From Erodium maritimum (lineage: Eukaryota; Streptophyta; Magnoliopsida; Geraniales; Geraniaceae): a DNA stretch of 64,000 bases. Below, in pieces: positions 1 through 11,900 of this stretch. The stretch's first letter is position 1. Each line of letters opens with the position of its first letter. Both the position numbers and the translations under genes were made by a program. The stretch lies in contig OY997591.1 of assembly GCA_963921825.1 (NCBI GenBank), positions 17,727,515 through 17,791,514 on the forward strand, written 5' to 3'. Under the pieces are notes generated by a model that made no database searches, was not told where the DNA came from, and saw only the letters and a program-made list of their open reading frames with translations.

Positions 1-145
1 AATTGGACACGTAAAGTAGACCCAACACAACGATCACGACCTCTTCCAAGGACTCAAAAGACCACCACACAACACCCAAGATCACAAAGGATCGCACACC
101 AAACAAGATCACAAAGGATCGCATACCAGCTCCTCAGTAACCTCC

Positions 146-470
146 CTCAATCACGCGCTTTGCCGAACCACTCAGGCCAGGCGGTCGACCTGTCTCAGTA
201 ACCTCTCTCACTCACGCGCTTTGCCGAACCACTCAGGCCAGGCGGTCGACCTGTTTCACTCACGCGCATTGCCGAACCACTCAGGCCAGGCGGTCGACCT
301 GTCTCACTCACGCGCTTTTCCGAACCACTCAAGCCAGGCGGTCGACCTGTCTCACTCACCCGCTTTGCCGAACCACTCAGGCCAGGCGGTCGACCTGTCT
401 CAGTAACTCCTCTCACTCACGCGCTTCCCCGACACAAAGTCGGGCCAGGCGGTCGACCTGTCTCACTCAC
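146..470. repeat. Minisatellite inside gypsy LTR copy A
   Basis: There are about six head-to-tail units of roughly 46-60 bp, each holding a GCCGAACCACTCAGGCCAGG block followed by CGGTCGACCTGT. The last unit carries a variant, CCCCGACACAAAGTCGG. The same LTR position holds differently sized arrays in copies B and C and none in copy D. Confidence 0.85.
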
Positions 471-529
471 GTAACCACAATCACAATCACAAGCAAGTTC
501 AACAAACAGCAACAATACAGGTTCAACAC

Positions 530-960
530 TCAACAGGCACTCATAGCCACACAAGACACCAACAGTAAAACACGGCTCAACAACCCCACGGGCACTCACG
601 GCCACCCAAGAACACCAACCATAGCTCACGGGCTCAACAACCCCACCGGCACTCACGACCTCCCAAGACACACCAACAATAACTCACGGGCTCAACAACC
701 CCACGGGCACTCACGGCCACCCAGACACCAACAGTCAAACACGGGCCATCATGGCCACCTAAGACTCAACAGTCAAACACGGACCATCATAGCCACCTAA
801 GACTCAACAGTCAAACATGGGCTCTCATGGCCACTCAAAACTCAACAGTCAAACACGGGCTCTCATGGCCACCCAAGACTCGACAATAAAAGCACGGCTC
901 TCAAGGCCACCCAAACACAAACAATAAAGTAACACGGGCCCTCATGGCCACCCAGACACC
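530..960. repeat. Second tandem array in gypsy LTR copy A
   Basis: Units of about 35-45 bp are built around CACGGGCTCTCATGGCCACC plus AAGACACCAACAGTAAA-like spacers, repeated about ten times with drift. Homologous arrays lie at 22980-23320, 45380-45620 and 60385-60665 in the other LTR copies. Confidence 0.8.
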
Positions 961-1426
961 AAATAAACAATCAACCTCCGGCTTAACCAAAGCCTCTAAT
1001 AGTCTTAATATCAACAGTTTCTCAATCAACCTCCGGGCATGGTCATATGCCTCCAGTACTCCTAATAACGCTAAGTTCTCTACTCCTACGACACTACTAA
1101 GTGTCACATGCATTTCCAATATTCGTTACGTTCCCGTATCATGCATTTCTAATATTCGCTAACCTACCCAACCCACGACACCCCGGTGTCACATGCAATT
1201 CTACTGTTAACTTTCCCTAGTCAGGGCCGAGATCCGGCTACTTTTCCCTACCTCGTGCGTGTTATCCCAAAAGCCAAACAACGAGCTCCGGTGATGATCT
1301 CAGTCACTCACCCAGCTTTCCCTTGCCTCGGTCCGTGGCACGATCTAAAAGAACACAATTTTTAATGCACTTTAACTCGCAGGAAATAAGCTGAAATTTA
1401 ATAAACTTAACGCCCAAACGTAACCC

Positions 1427-1516
1427 CGACAATGTCGATCACTCCCAAACTTCCCAATTACTCGACATTGTCGATAAGGGACCCGTAAAGGCCCGATTCG
1501 CCCGACATGGCGAATC
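1427..1516. repeat. Conserved double hairpin in gypsy LTR (copy A)
   Basis: The first hairpin has a perfect 12-bp stem: CGACAATGTCGA at 1427-1438 pairs with TCGACATTGTCG at 1462-1473. The second is GATTCGCC-CGACAT-GGCGAATC at 1495-1516, with a perfect 8-bp stem and 6-nt loop. Both recur in all other family copies. Confidence 0.8.
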
Positions 1517-2653
1517 TGCCCGGGTTTTGTAAATGCCCTTCCGGGGCTCCAAAAATTCCCGTTTTCGTTTCTACGGTCTTAGAATAATTCAAGGGTCCCA
1601 AGGCACTCGACGAAATCGAATTCCGACTTCCGAGTCAATTAATTAGCGTTTAAAGTTTCTAAACCCGATAAATGCAACTTTTGCAATTTAATTCCAAATT
1701 TCGATCCGGTTGTGGATTAATGATCCGAGGAACGTTCTAAACCACCCGAACACAAAAACCCGATACCCGGTCATGTGGGCCCCACATGGCCACAATGGGA
1801 AAAATTCCCTTTTCGCCCCAAAACGTTCCTAACGAACTCCAAACCTCAACCAATCATCTTTAAACCAAACTTAAACAAAACTCAACCATATTTGAATCGT
1901 TTAAAAATCAAACCCTAAAATTCTAACTTTCCAAAACGAAAATCGGTTAGGTGCTCACCGTCGAGAATGACGGTGTGAACTCGATTCTTCTATCGTTGAG
2001 ACGATCCACCGGTCGGATGATTAAGAAACGTCACAAACCCCCCAAGCATCTTCTCTTTTTCTATCTTCTTCTCTCTTCCTTCTATCTACTTTCTCTCTCT
2101 AAAACTCACTCTTTTTCACAAAAATGGCCGAACATCACTATACCTTTCATCTTTGTATTTTTTCAAAAACACAACACTTTCCATACTTACAAAACTAACC
2201 ATCAAGTCCCATCTTTTGTTTTGTCCAATAAACCTAACACCACCACTTGTGTGACATGTGGCAAAAGGGTCCAAAACCTTTTGGAAAATATCTCCTAGAT
2301 ATTTTCCAATCAGATTCGCGAAATTCGGACGTTTCGGGCCCCGAACGGGCTATAAGGAAACGGCTCAACTAAGACCTCCGCGACAACGGCTAAGCTTTTT
2401 GGATCCAAAACGGTCCTCGAATGGACCAAAACGTCGCTCGGTTGACTTTTCCAGCGAAAAGTCAACATTTTCCAAAACGATCAGAAAGTTGCCCTGAGTC
2501 CCCCGGAATTCACTTTGGTCGATAACGGGGTCAACTTAAGTCTGGTATGACCCTCGGGGTCCAATTCTGGTTAAATTCAGTGTCTGCTCAAAAATTTTAA
2601 ATTTTCCTGTTTTTCGCCGGTTTGATTGGCGTTGACCGGGAGTGGTTATTACA

Positions 2654-5600
2654 CACGGTGCACCAAGTGTTGCGACGTGCATGATCTGGTCTGGAAGCAG
2701 CTTCTTTCAACTTTAACTTTTTATGCATTTTTCTCATTCACTCTCCATTTGAGCTCCGATGAACCTCGTTCTCGCGCCAAAAATTTTATTTTCTCGCGGC
2801 CTACAAAACAAGACTAATGATGAATGTATTTGGAATATTTTAAAAATATCGACAAAGAACGAGGCTTAGCGCAATAATTAAACAAAGCTAAAATTATAAA
2901 AATGAGGCACAAAAGGTAAAAAAAATATAGGGGAAAATGTTCAAATTAATTAGGATACATTTACGCTTATCACACAACAATGTAGCTCGTCGTATGCTAT
3001 TCAATGTTAAATTGAAGGTTGCAGACCATGTTAAATTCGAGGTCGCGAACCAAGAAAGGAAAGAGGTTTGGGCTTACGTCGTTTGGATGTGGTTAATGCG
3101 AGCTTCTTAGCAAAGTGGTTTTTGATATTCATTGATGAATATGATTCCTTGTGGAAACGAGTCTTGTGTTTCCTCGTCTATGACTCGCTGCTCGAGGACA
3201 ATCATAGATTATATTTGTGGGTGGATTCTTTGTGGATTTCTTGTCTATCTCCTCAATTCATTTCATTGGTTTGTTTGATGGCTCATGATGCAATCCCGAC
3301 TTTTTCTTACTTAGTGAGTCATGGTCTACGAATCCCTTCTAATGGTATAGCATCTGTTTTTTGCAGTGTGAGGTTTCGAGGATCATGATCCCCGCCTCGT
3401 TTCCATCCTTACCTAAGATCTATGGAGTAAGGTTCATGATGTTTTGGTGTTGGTAGTTGGGTGTGCTAAGCAGTCTTTTGCTAAGGTTGCTTATTTTTTT
3501 GAGGTTAGGTTTATAACCCTTTTTTCCTTTTAGGAATCCAAGATGAGACCCATAGTTTTGGTTTGCATCTCTTGCCTTTATTTGTTTAACTTTCTTTGTA
3601 ATTAAAAGCTTCTAAATAAAATCACCGTGTATAAAAGAAATATCCAAGGATCTAGTTGAGGATTATGCACCAAATTTTTATTTTCCACTACGTTTGTGAA
3701 ACCCATAATCCAATACGGATCTAGCACAACAAGGGGGTTGGTGGGGTTGATAGTCAGACTAGTTATCAACACACTCTTTATACATGGGGCCCTCACATAT
3801 GATCGAGGAGGGATACCAAAGGTTGACAACCAAGACGGGACCCATACCACCTATGCCAAATTAGCTCATCAAGGACGTGTAATCCAAGCCTCCTATTTGA
3901 TTTTTCAAAGAATACCCGTAAAATGACCGTCACTCACTCAACGCTTAACCTAATAGGAGTTTTCATTTCCGTTCATTACGTTCTCTGTTATGATTTTTTC
4001 GAATTTTACACATAGTTAAGGTTTCCTATTTTTTGTAGGCCCAATACAACGATACGTTTACCTTGAGAATTAAAAACGTCTCACCAAAATCCAATAAACA
4101 CTCCTTGACAACTTCCTGCCCACCTTGCACAAACACATTTTCTCATATTCTTTTATTTTCGTTGTCTCATTACCTACTTTATTTACTTCTTTTATGACTG
4201 CCCTATTCTACTCAATTAATATCTCAACCCCCTTTTACAAGTTTTATGTATGCTCACATTTACTTTGCCCAATTACTAGTATTAGGTGTGGACACCGCAC
4301 AATGCACGGTGGTTGGTGTAAGGACTGGTATGAACACAAAGACCCTAAAATCCTCTACCTTTTCACCGTCATGCTATTTGAAAAATAAATCTCATACCTA
4401 ATAAACTTAGAAAAATGAACTACATATATACCCAATATATAATTTGACCTCATAATCATATAGTCTCGATACATGAAACACAATATTTAAAATGTACAAT
4501 ACTCAAATAGCAACACGAACTCCATATGAGAGCGGAGAAGAATATGATTTCATTAGGGCCTCAATCACTATATTGAATAATCAACGCAATGACTTATTAG
4601 TGGAGCATGCTAATCCGTAGGGAAATAAAACAAAATTGTGAAGTTGAACTACCACATAGCAAAATTTCATATGAGAAGCCATATTGATAGTTGCAATGGT
4701 TATATGGAAGGTCCCTTTGATGTAGAGGGTGTTTTGGCCTAAGTGTCTCGCGATGTGAAAAGGGTTAAAAAAAATTGACCAATAAACATGCAAGTACAAC
4801 AACCCGAGATTGATGGTAAATGTGGTACACCATAAAAAAACTCTGATACTTTTGGAGCTTCTAGTGAAGTAATTTTTGAAATCATCAATTATTTTCATAT
4901 TTTCTGAATTTGGGACATTAATGATATGTCCAAACCCAATGTTATACAAGAAAAATAGTTTTTTTTTGTAACAATTGGGGCTAAGTAAACTCTTTTGTAT
5001 AAAAAAGACATAAATTGTTTTTTTTTTGTACAACACCTTGCTATAAAAAAAACAACATATAAGTTTGTACTTTGTATATATCAATCCTAAAACTCACTCA
5101 AGTAACCGCATCAAAACCTCATAAAAAAATTTAGAACGGAAACACGAAACAACCGAATTAAATTGAAGGAGCACGAAGTTCATGTATCTCCGAACACACG
5201 AAAATTCCAAATCTCCCAACCTGCGAGTGAAAAACTCTATTTATATACGAAAAAATGGAGGATGGAAACTATCCTTTAGTAACATAGATATATCGATTTA
5301 CAAAAATACCCTTCAATAACATAAATGTTATTGCTCCGTCTCTGCCAACTTTAAACACACAAGAGTTGTTTAGGTAAGTTGCTGAGGAGATTTGGTTAAT
5401 TACAAACAGCTACATTCTATAACAAACAAGCCAACTAATGATAAGATATAATGGATTAATTTGTCACACAAGCAAGCATGGGATGCTTAATAGAAGAGTT
5501 CAAGCAAGTTGAAAGTGTTAGCCTAAGAGGATATTATTGGTCACTATTTATCATGAAATTGGACAAGTCAAAATAAGCTAAATCTTAATTATAATTTCTG

Positions 5601-6380
5601 GCATGACTTTTAGGGACTTCTAATTCAAATGTCGGAGTATAAAGAATTGGTGCAATTGCCCATTCGGGAAACATTCAATAGCCACAAAATTTTGGGAGTT
5701 AGAAGATCTCCCATCGAATGGTGAAGTTCTGGAAGCAGCCTTCATCCTTGCATGACCAAGTTTTAAATGTTTATTCACCCCTTGATTATCACCCTTATCT
5801 TCTATAGACTCCTCCCTTTTTTCTCGGTGTCTTTTGTTGGTGATTGGTTGATAATGCATGTTCATCTCTGAAAGCTCAGAAGAAAGAAAGTCATACAAGA
5901 TTAAGTCCATCACATTTATGTATTAATCAATACAAGACGGATACGTTGATTAATTTCAAGGAAAATAATGCAACAGAAATTGTATCCTAATATTTCCTAC
6001 CCCTGACCAGTCATCCATTTGCTTATATGAGTTTGTGCTTGTTGTATTTGGAGACTAATGTCAATCTTCTGATTTGAGGATTATGGTTTAAGCATGTGTT
6101 TTGCATTTATTTTAATTTAATGTATCTGCAAAAGAGTTTGAGATTATTGGGATCCTGGATTGCAAATTTGAGCAATATGTTTCTAACTAGTATCGGTGCA
6201 TTCATTTGAAAACCATGATACAACAATTGTGTTATGAGAATATACAATTTTCGGTTTGCAAAATCACATGAGTAGTCAAACGGTTTCTGACCAACCTGTG
6301 AGAGATCGTCAGCGTCGCACACAGAGCAGACATGAAGAAATATTAAAGGACTCACCAATACCATGATGCCATATATTTTC
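2654..6380. other. Non-coding stretch, no gene recognised
   Basis: No open frame here resembles a known protein. 2660-2950 looks like eroded LTR-type sequence, AT-rich with a block that reads like gypsy LTR DNA. From 2950 to 6380 the DNA is AT-rich with only short frames, including minus-strand frames at 4581-5084 and 5620-5913 that I could not relate to any family. I see no tRNA, no clear inverted repeat and no flanking target duplication. Confidence 0.6.
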
Positions 6381-6463
6381 CCTATATATACACACCTAGC
6401 CAAAAAAAACTCAACCTCAACCCTTCAAAAAGTACTACCATAACTCTCTCTCAAGCATAAACA

Positions 6464-6823
6464 ATGGATCCTTAAAGTAACAAGAAGTGCAAGAGTCGTG
6501 ATGCTCCGGTGACACTCCAGGATGTGGTGGAGGAGGAGGCCAAGAATGCACAACTAAGGCATCTCATAAAATATATGACGACGTCAATGAACTATAAACT
6601 GTTAAAGGTGAAGTTTCTGAGGAGACAACTGGATTTCAATCTTCTGATGACTCAGACAAACCAACTCATCAACTAGGACATGACATCTGATGAGATAGTT
6701 GCAAACACAATACTAATGAAGAAGATGTAAGCAGTTCACAAAGGGCTGTAGAGGGTTATTGATAAGGTTGAGTATGGTACCACAACCTTTATGAACGACC
6801 TAGAAAAAATGACTTTCTTTTAG
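6464..6823 (+). pseudogene. Decayed small protein-coding segment (unknown family)
   Basis: An ATG at 6464 lies about 75 bp downstream of a TATA-like CTATATATA (6382-6390), behind a leader without other ATGs. The frame runs 119 codons to TAG at 6821-6823 but contains in-frame stops, the first at codon 4 (6473-6475) and three more in the second half. The readable part is charged and helical in character, with a Glu-rich stretch followed by Lys/Arg/Leu-rich segments and the local string TSDEIVANT. The segment at 7588-7812 has a similar layout (TATA box, short leader, similar length) and a similar local string (TTDEIASKT), so the two may be relics of a tandem duplicate. I do not recognise the family. 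It may also be a chance frame. Confidence 0.3.
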
Positions 6824-7587
6824 GCCCATTTGGATCCTTTTATGTATGCTTCCCTTTTGTTCCCCCCTTCTTAGTAATGAAAACCTTTCTTTTTGTTTAA
6901 ATATTTATGTATTTTACTTGCTTTTGCTTTATATACTTCAACTCTCTATATAAATAATCCATTAAAGTTGTACCAACATCCGGAAATCCATTAAAAATAA
7001 GACTCATAATTGAATCCTGACAACAACATATTATGTTTTCTCAAACTAGCATGTATATATCTGTAAAACCCCAAGTCAAGCATCTGCCTCCAATAGAAAA
7101 AATGGTACATTGAACAACATGAAGTTGTTTTGTTGATTTGACAGCTAGATATTCTATATTCTTAAACGATTTTGCCTTATATTGTATACTGCAAAGTCAG
7201 ATCTTGCATTCAGGCATTTGGACAATATTGAAGACAAAAAGTTTTATATTCGCGAACGGGACACACGATATAGCTGATGACTAGATAACTCATTGGCATC
7301 ACATGTGACTCTTCATGATTGTAAGCTGGTATAGCTGATGATTATGGTTTGAGGATAAGTTTATCCTTGTTTGAGAATATAATGCATAAGGCTAGAGGTC
7401 ATATGTGTTACAAAACACTTCGTATTATGATCTTGCACCTAATTACCAAATAAGCCCATAAAGTCGTTTAAAAATACCAATAATGTCCATAGAACACGCC
7501 TATAAATACCCCCAACTGGCTAACACCTTGAACACATATTCACTTTTCATCTCTCCAAAAGATCTTCACACCCCGAAAGCAACAAAA

Positions 7588-7812
7588 ATGGTCTCCAACA
7601 ACGAAAATGAGACTGATAATTGGATTCACATGGAGCTCGAAGAACAAGCAAGGCATAGGGAATCTATACACCAACTATGGAAGCTGAAGTTCACAACAAT
7701 CTAGTACCAAATGAAAAGAGACGATATCAAAAACTGGACAACAGATGAAATAGCTTCCAAGACACTAAAGGAATACCAACAATTCTTGAGAAATATTCAA
7801 ACACATCCCTAA
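7588..7812 (+). pseudogene. Decayed small protein-coding segment, possible paralogue of 6464-6823
   Basis: An ATG at 7588 follows a TATAAATA box (7501-7508) and an ATG-poor leader. The frame runs 74 codons to TAA at 7810-7812, broken by a TAG at codon 39 (7702-7704). The product would be small and charged, with the string TTDEIASKT followed by a Leu/Gln-rich helix-like tail. This matches the spacing and character of the 6464-6823 segment. The family is not recognised. The paired promoters and shared local string argue that these were once real genes, but the short length keeps confidence low. Confidence 0.3.
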
Positions 7813-8720
7813 GTTATATTGAGACCCATGATGGATGGTGTTTTATTTCCCTGTTTTTAATTCATGTCGGCTTTTAAATGTTTTGTTTGATGTTTCAAAC
7901 ACCATCTTATCCAATGAACCTATGAATATTTAATTTCACTAAGTCTGCATTAATATTATAAATCCTTATTCAACAGTAAGCGATAGTATTCTTAAACAGG
8001 TTCTTATAACTACTCAACCTACAAAAACTGGTTAAGGGTTTGACCTTGTTAGCAGACACTCGAACTCAAAAATGAAAGTATTCTCGAACTAGATGTGGTA
8101 TATTCTCAAAAAGTTAATCCCAGACATCATCATCATGGCTGGATTGGGACAATCTAATTTCTCAAAACGACCTGTGCTTATTCACAGCAACATCAAATAT
8201 ATTCCCCCCGAAACGAGCGTGAGAAAATATTCTCAAATGCGCAAAACTAATTCCTCAAACCAAGCAGTATATATTCTCAACCGAACATTCAATTTCCTCG
8301 AACCGGTAAGTGCATATTCTCACAATAGTTCTTATAAATCCTCAACATATAAAGATTGTTGTTGTATGCATGATTAAGTGCTACTGTTGCTGTATGCAGA
8401 TCAAGTAATTGCAACCAGATTGTTCGTCATTTCTGTAGACCAATTACTATAATCAAACTCAAAACCATCAAAAAATGAACTTCAAAATCGAAATTGATTG
8501 CATCAAATCCCTAAAAGACATCAAAACATACCTTAGTGATAAAAAAAATGAACTTCAATCACAAATGAGATTATAAATGGCGGAAATAGAAGCTTCGCTG
8601 CGACCTGCTTGAACCTCAGGCAAAAGAGAGTAGAGCAAAGGAAGCATCAATTCGATTTTGAAAATGAAGCGAAATGTCGTATATACCCTCTAAACATCGC
8701 AATTGACTTAAACCATCCAC
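7813..8720. other. Intergenic, no feature recognised
   Basis: AT-rich intergenic DNA upstream of the SDR gene. 7990-8350 contains repeated TATTCTCAA-type words and a short frame at 8093-8377 without recognisable homology. I see no RNA gene or transposon end. Confidence 0.5.
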
Positions 8721-8722
8721 CA

Positions 8723-8728
8723 CACGTG
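8723..8728. promoter_or_regulatory. G-box (CACGTG) upstream of the SDR gene
   Basis: CACGTG lies 241-246 bp upstream of the SDR start codon, in the context CACACGTGAG. In plants this core binds bZIP and bHLH factors, so light, ABA or stress control is possible. This is inference from one hexamer. Confidence 0.4.
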
Positions 8729-8848
8729 AGTTATTCGCGTGTCACTAATAACGCGTTCTCATCTCAACCGGTCTGTACCTCTCATTCAACCACCACATAT
8801 AATTTGTAGGTTTAAAGTGCAATAGTGGTTCACACCTAATTGTATAGT

Positions 8849-8856
8849 TATATATA
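8849..8856 (+). promoter_or_regulatory. TATA box of the SDR gene
   Basis: TATATATA is 113-120 bp upstream of the SDR ATG. A start site about 30 bp downstream would give a leader of roughly 85-90 nt. That leader would hold no ATG before 8969, because the ATG at 8862 falls upstream of the predicted start. Confidence 0.55.
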
Positions 8857-8968
8857 CACACATGGGAGGGCGAGTTAAGACATTATAGTGGTAAGTAGGT
8901 GGTAACAAACATCCATCTACGCCACTGTCCGATCGACCATAGTCAACATACAGACACGAGGTTTGGCA

Positions 8969-11900
8969 ATGGCAACCACCAAAGTTTTGGATCATCTGGA
9001 GCCATGGTCCCATCTGCCCGGCAAGGTGGTCATGATCACCGGTGCTTCCTCTGGCCTCGGCCGTGATTTCTGCCTCGACCTCGCCAAAGCCGGCTGCTTC
9101 GTCGTCGCCGCCGCTCGCCGCGTCGACCGCCTCCAATCACTCTGCGATGACATCAATCGTCTCTCCTTTCCCGGCCCCACCGCTGGACCTCGCGCCGTGG
9201 CTGTGGAGCTCGACGTCTGCGCTGACGGAGCCACCATCGAGAAATCAGTCAAGGCCGCTTGGGAGGCCTTCGGAAGGATTGATGCCTTGATTAATAATGC
9301 TGGTGTTAGAGGTATTTAACTTGTGCTCTGGAATCGCTTTCTCTTAGACTACTGACCAAATTTTACTGAAATGAAATTTGATGGAAAGTTAAGAGTATTT
9401 GGGTTTGATCTTGTTCTAACTGAATTCATCAATCTTAGGAATTTTGATGTATGTTTTTGATAGCCTAACAAGCCTATTTCTACTGATAAGTTTGGTTTGT
9501 AGTTGAATTGTTAACCATGGGAAGAACTTAACATTGAGGGTTTTTTATTCAGTAACTAATTATTGACTCTGAATCTGTTTATTAAGAAGTTATTGCTAAA
9601 ATCTCGTGTAGCATAATAGTTTATCATTAAGTTTCTGTACTTGATAAAGCCTGTGTTCTTGTCTATTGTTTAATTTGTGGAGTATTAGCCATGCCTTGGT
9701 TCCTAGTCTTGTTTTTTGCTTCTTCCTTCTTATAGCTCCTTGATTATGAGCATTTTACTTCTTATCAGTGGCACTACCCTAGTAGTTTAGATTTTTGAAG
9801 GGTTCCTTTCTCTCGATGTGTACCTGTCTAATGGAATATTTTAAAAGGCGGAAATGGGAACCAATGTGTTTTACTTCCGTCTTAGGCCTCAACTATAATA
9901 CTAATAATTTCATAAAATGTCATACAATCTAGTTCAAACAACGATTCATGGGTAAACTACAAATGCATACCCTGAAGTTGTCACGTTTAACCGATGATTA
10001 CCTTGAAGTTTAAAGTTAACTGACGCATACCCTGAAGTTACAACTTGTAACTAAAAACCCCTTCTGTCAGCTAAAATGACGAAAATACCCTCAGTGATTT
10101 TTTTAAATAATTTTTTTTAAAATACAAATGAAGTGATTTTTTAAATAAAAATGAAGTCATTTAATAAGTAAATATATATATGTAACAAAAGTAATTTTTA
10201 AATAAATTTTTTAACATAATTATTGAAGTGTTGTTGAGGGTATTTTCGTCATTTTAGCTGACGGAGGGGTTTTGAGTTACAACTTGTAACTTCAGGGTAT
10301 GCATCAGTTAATTTTAAACTTCAGGGTAATCATCGGTTAAACGTGACAACTTCAGGGTATGCATTTGTAGTTTACCCTAGATTCATAGCAAAATCATATG
10401 TAGCAATTAACAATTTAACATAAGCAAACAATCGCTAAGAGTTGTTTAGTTCGAAAAGATGATTTCTAATAACACATACATTTATTATAAGTCTTTAAAA
10501 AATCAACCTTTTTTTCTAAACGACTTGATCTCACACACTATACACATAACCGATGAGCTAAACACTACTGATCAAGTTCAACCAAACCTGATTGTATAGC
10601 GCAATCTACAATTTAAATCAGGCAGAATCAGATTATGTTTTTTTCCACTACTATCAAAGAAGAAGCAAAACACAGTCCTCTCAACAGCTTTGATTAGTTT
10701 TTTATTAATAGAATTTGTTTAGATATTCACATATTTTATTTTTAGCCCATATTTCTCATTTTTTACAAAGCCTAATTCTTTATTTAAAATTGCCAAACCT
10801 AAAGGCCAGGATACAGCCAGAACACACAAAAAGCACCCAAAAAGTCCCCCCAAAGAACACCCCAAAGCAGGCGTATGCTTCAGTCGTGAGGCAGTCGGTG
10901 AGGTGTTCCGATGTGGTCCGAGGCTTACCATGTACATTTATTGACATTGTTTATAATTCATTGCATAGTTTTGTATTTAAGACTTATAGGATATGCCTTT
11001 TCAGTTTATTTGTTACTCCCACTTGACCGTTCAAATTGAGATAGCAATGAGCTTATATTGAACAAAACTATAAACTTGTGCCTTTCCCCTTTTATGTTAC
11101 TATTTTTTCTAACTTAATCTTCTGTCATCTTTTTCATTCAATATTGTTTATGTTGTCATACTTAAGTTCCTTTATTCAGCCCATGTGATTAAATGCTTAG
11201 AGATAAGTGATTTTATATCCTAACGTGTAATCACACATTCTGCACTTTAGGTAATGTGAAATCTCCCTTGGATTTGACTGAGGAGGAATGGAATCACATT
11301 CTGAAAACAAACTTAACTGGGACTTGGTTGGTGTCCAAATATGTCTGCATATGCATGCGTGATGCGGGTCATGGAGGATCTGTTATAAACATTTCTTCTA
11401 TTGCTGGTCTTCAACGTGGACAATTACCAGGAGGTGCTGCATATGCTTCTTCAAAGGTTGCTTTGACTACCTTGACGAAGGTAATCTCATCTTACAATGA
11501 GTCATCTAAGATTAAAAGCCAGGATTGTACCAATGACATGCATTGATAATATTATTTAAAGTAAACATCTGAAATTGAGAAGTATATAACTTTTCACATG
11601 TGTGAAATCTATTGTTCTTGGTTTTCGTTTATGAGTTTTTTTCCAATAGTCCTTTTCATGTCTCAGGATTTTACCTTTACTATGTCTCATCTCCAGTGTT
11701 TGTACAGCAATATAATGACATTGTTTGTTTGATTTGTACATTGCCTTTCCTGAATCATTTCAGAATGTTTTTATTTGGCTGCTATCTTTTGTAGCTTCTC
11801 TGAATTTGGTACTGAAAGCTTGAAATTTCATCAGACCTAACAGTTTTCTGTAACAACAGATGATGGCACTGGAATTAGGAGTGCACAAAATCAGAGTAAA

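Larger units (their letters stand above)
1..2653 (-). mobile_element. Ty3/gypsy LTR, family G1, copy A (cut by window edge)
   Basis: This is the same LTR family as the complete copies at 22189-25056, 44504-47364 and 60256-62516. Position 1 corresponds to a point about 430 bp into the complete copies. The LTR ends with the family terminus TTATTACA at 2646-2653. The flank CACGG (2654-2658) should be one target-site copy, with its partner outside the window. Orientation is inferred from the copy at 44504, whose primer-binding site and gag lie on the minus strand. No coding capacity was seen. Short open frames here are by-products of its tandem repeats. It could be a solo LTR or the end of a full element. 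Confidence 0.85.

Noticed and set aside
146..470. CRISPR-like array of regularly spaced repeats
   Set aside because: The units are contiguous with no unique spacers, the context is a plant LTR, and the same LTR position carries related minisatellites in other copies.
3068..3388. 106-aa plus-strand frame
   Set aside because: No homology recognised and no promoter or leader, and composition matches the surrounding non-coding DNA.
3696..3926. Possible organelle-derived insert
   Set aside because: Some words looked plastid-like at first, but I could not match the translated frame to any plastid or mitochondrial gene.
4581..5084. 167-aa minus-strand frame
   Set aside because: AT-rich, with many Phe/Tyr/Lys codons from A/T runs, and no recognisable domain or gene structure.
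5620..5913. 97-aa minus-strand frame with a charged N-terminal half
   Set aside because: Reads slightly gene-like but has no recognised family, no clear promoter and no splice partner. Support is too weak to annotate.
8786..9136. 116-aa minus-strand frame over the SDR first exon
   Set aside because: Shadow of the GC-rich SDR exon on the opposite strand.
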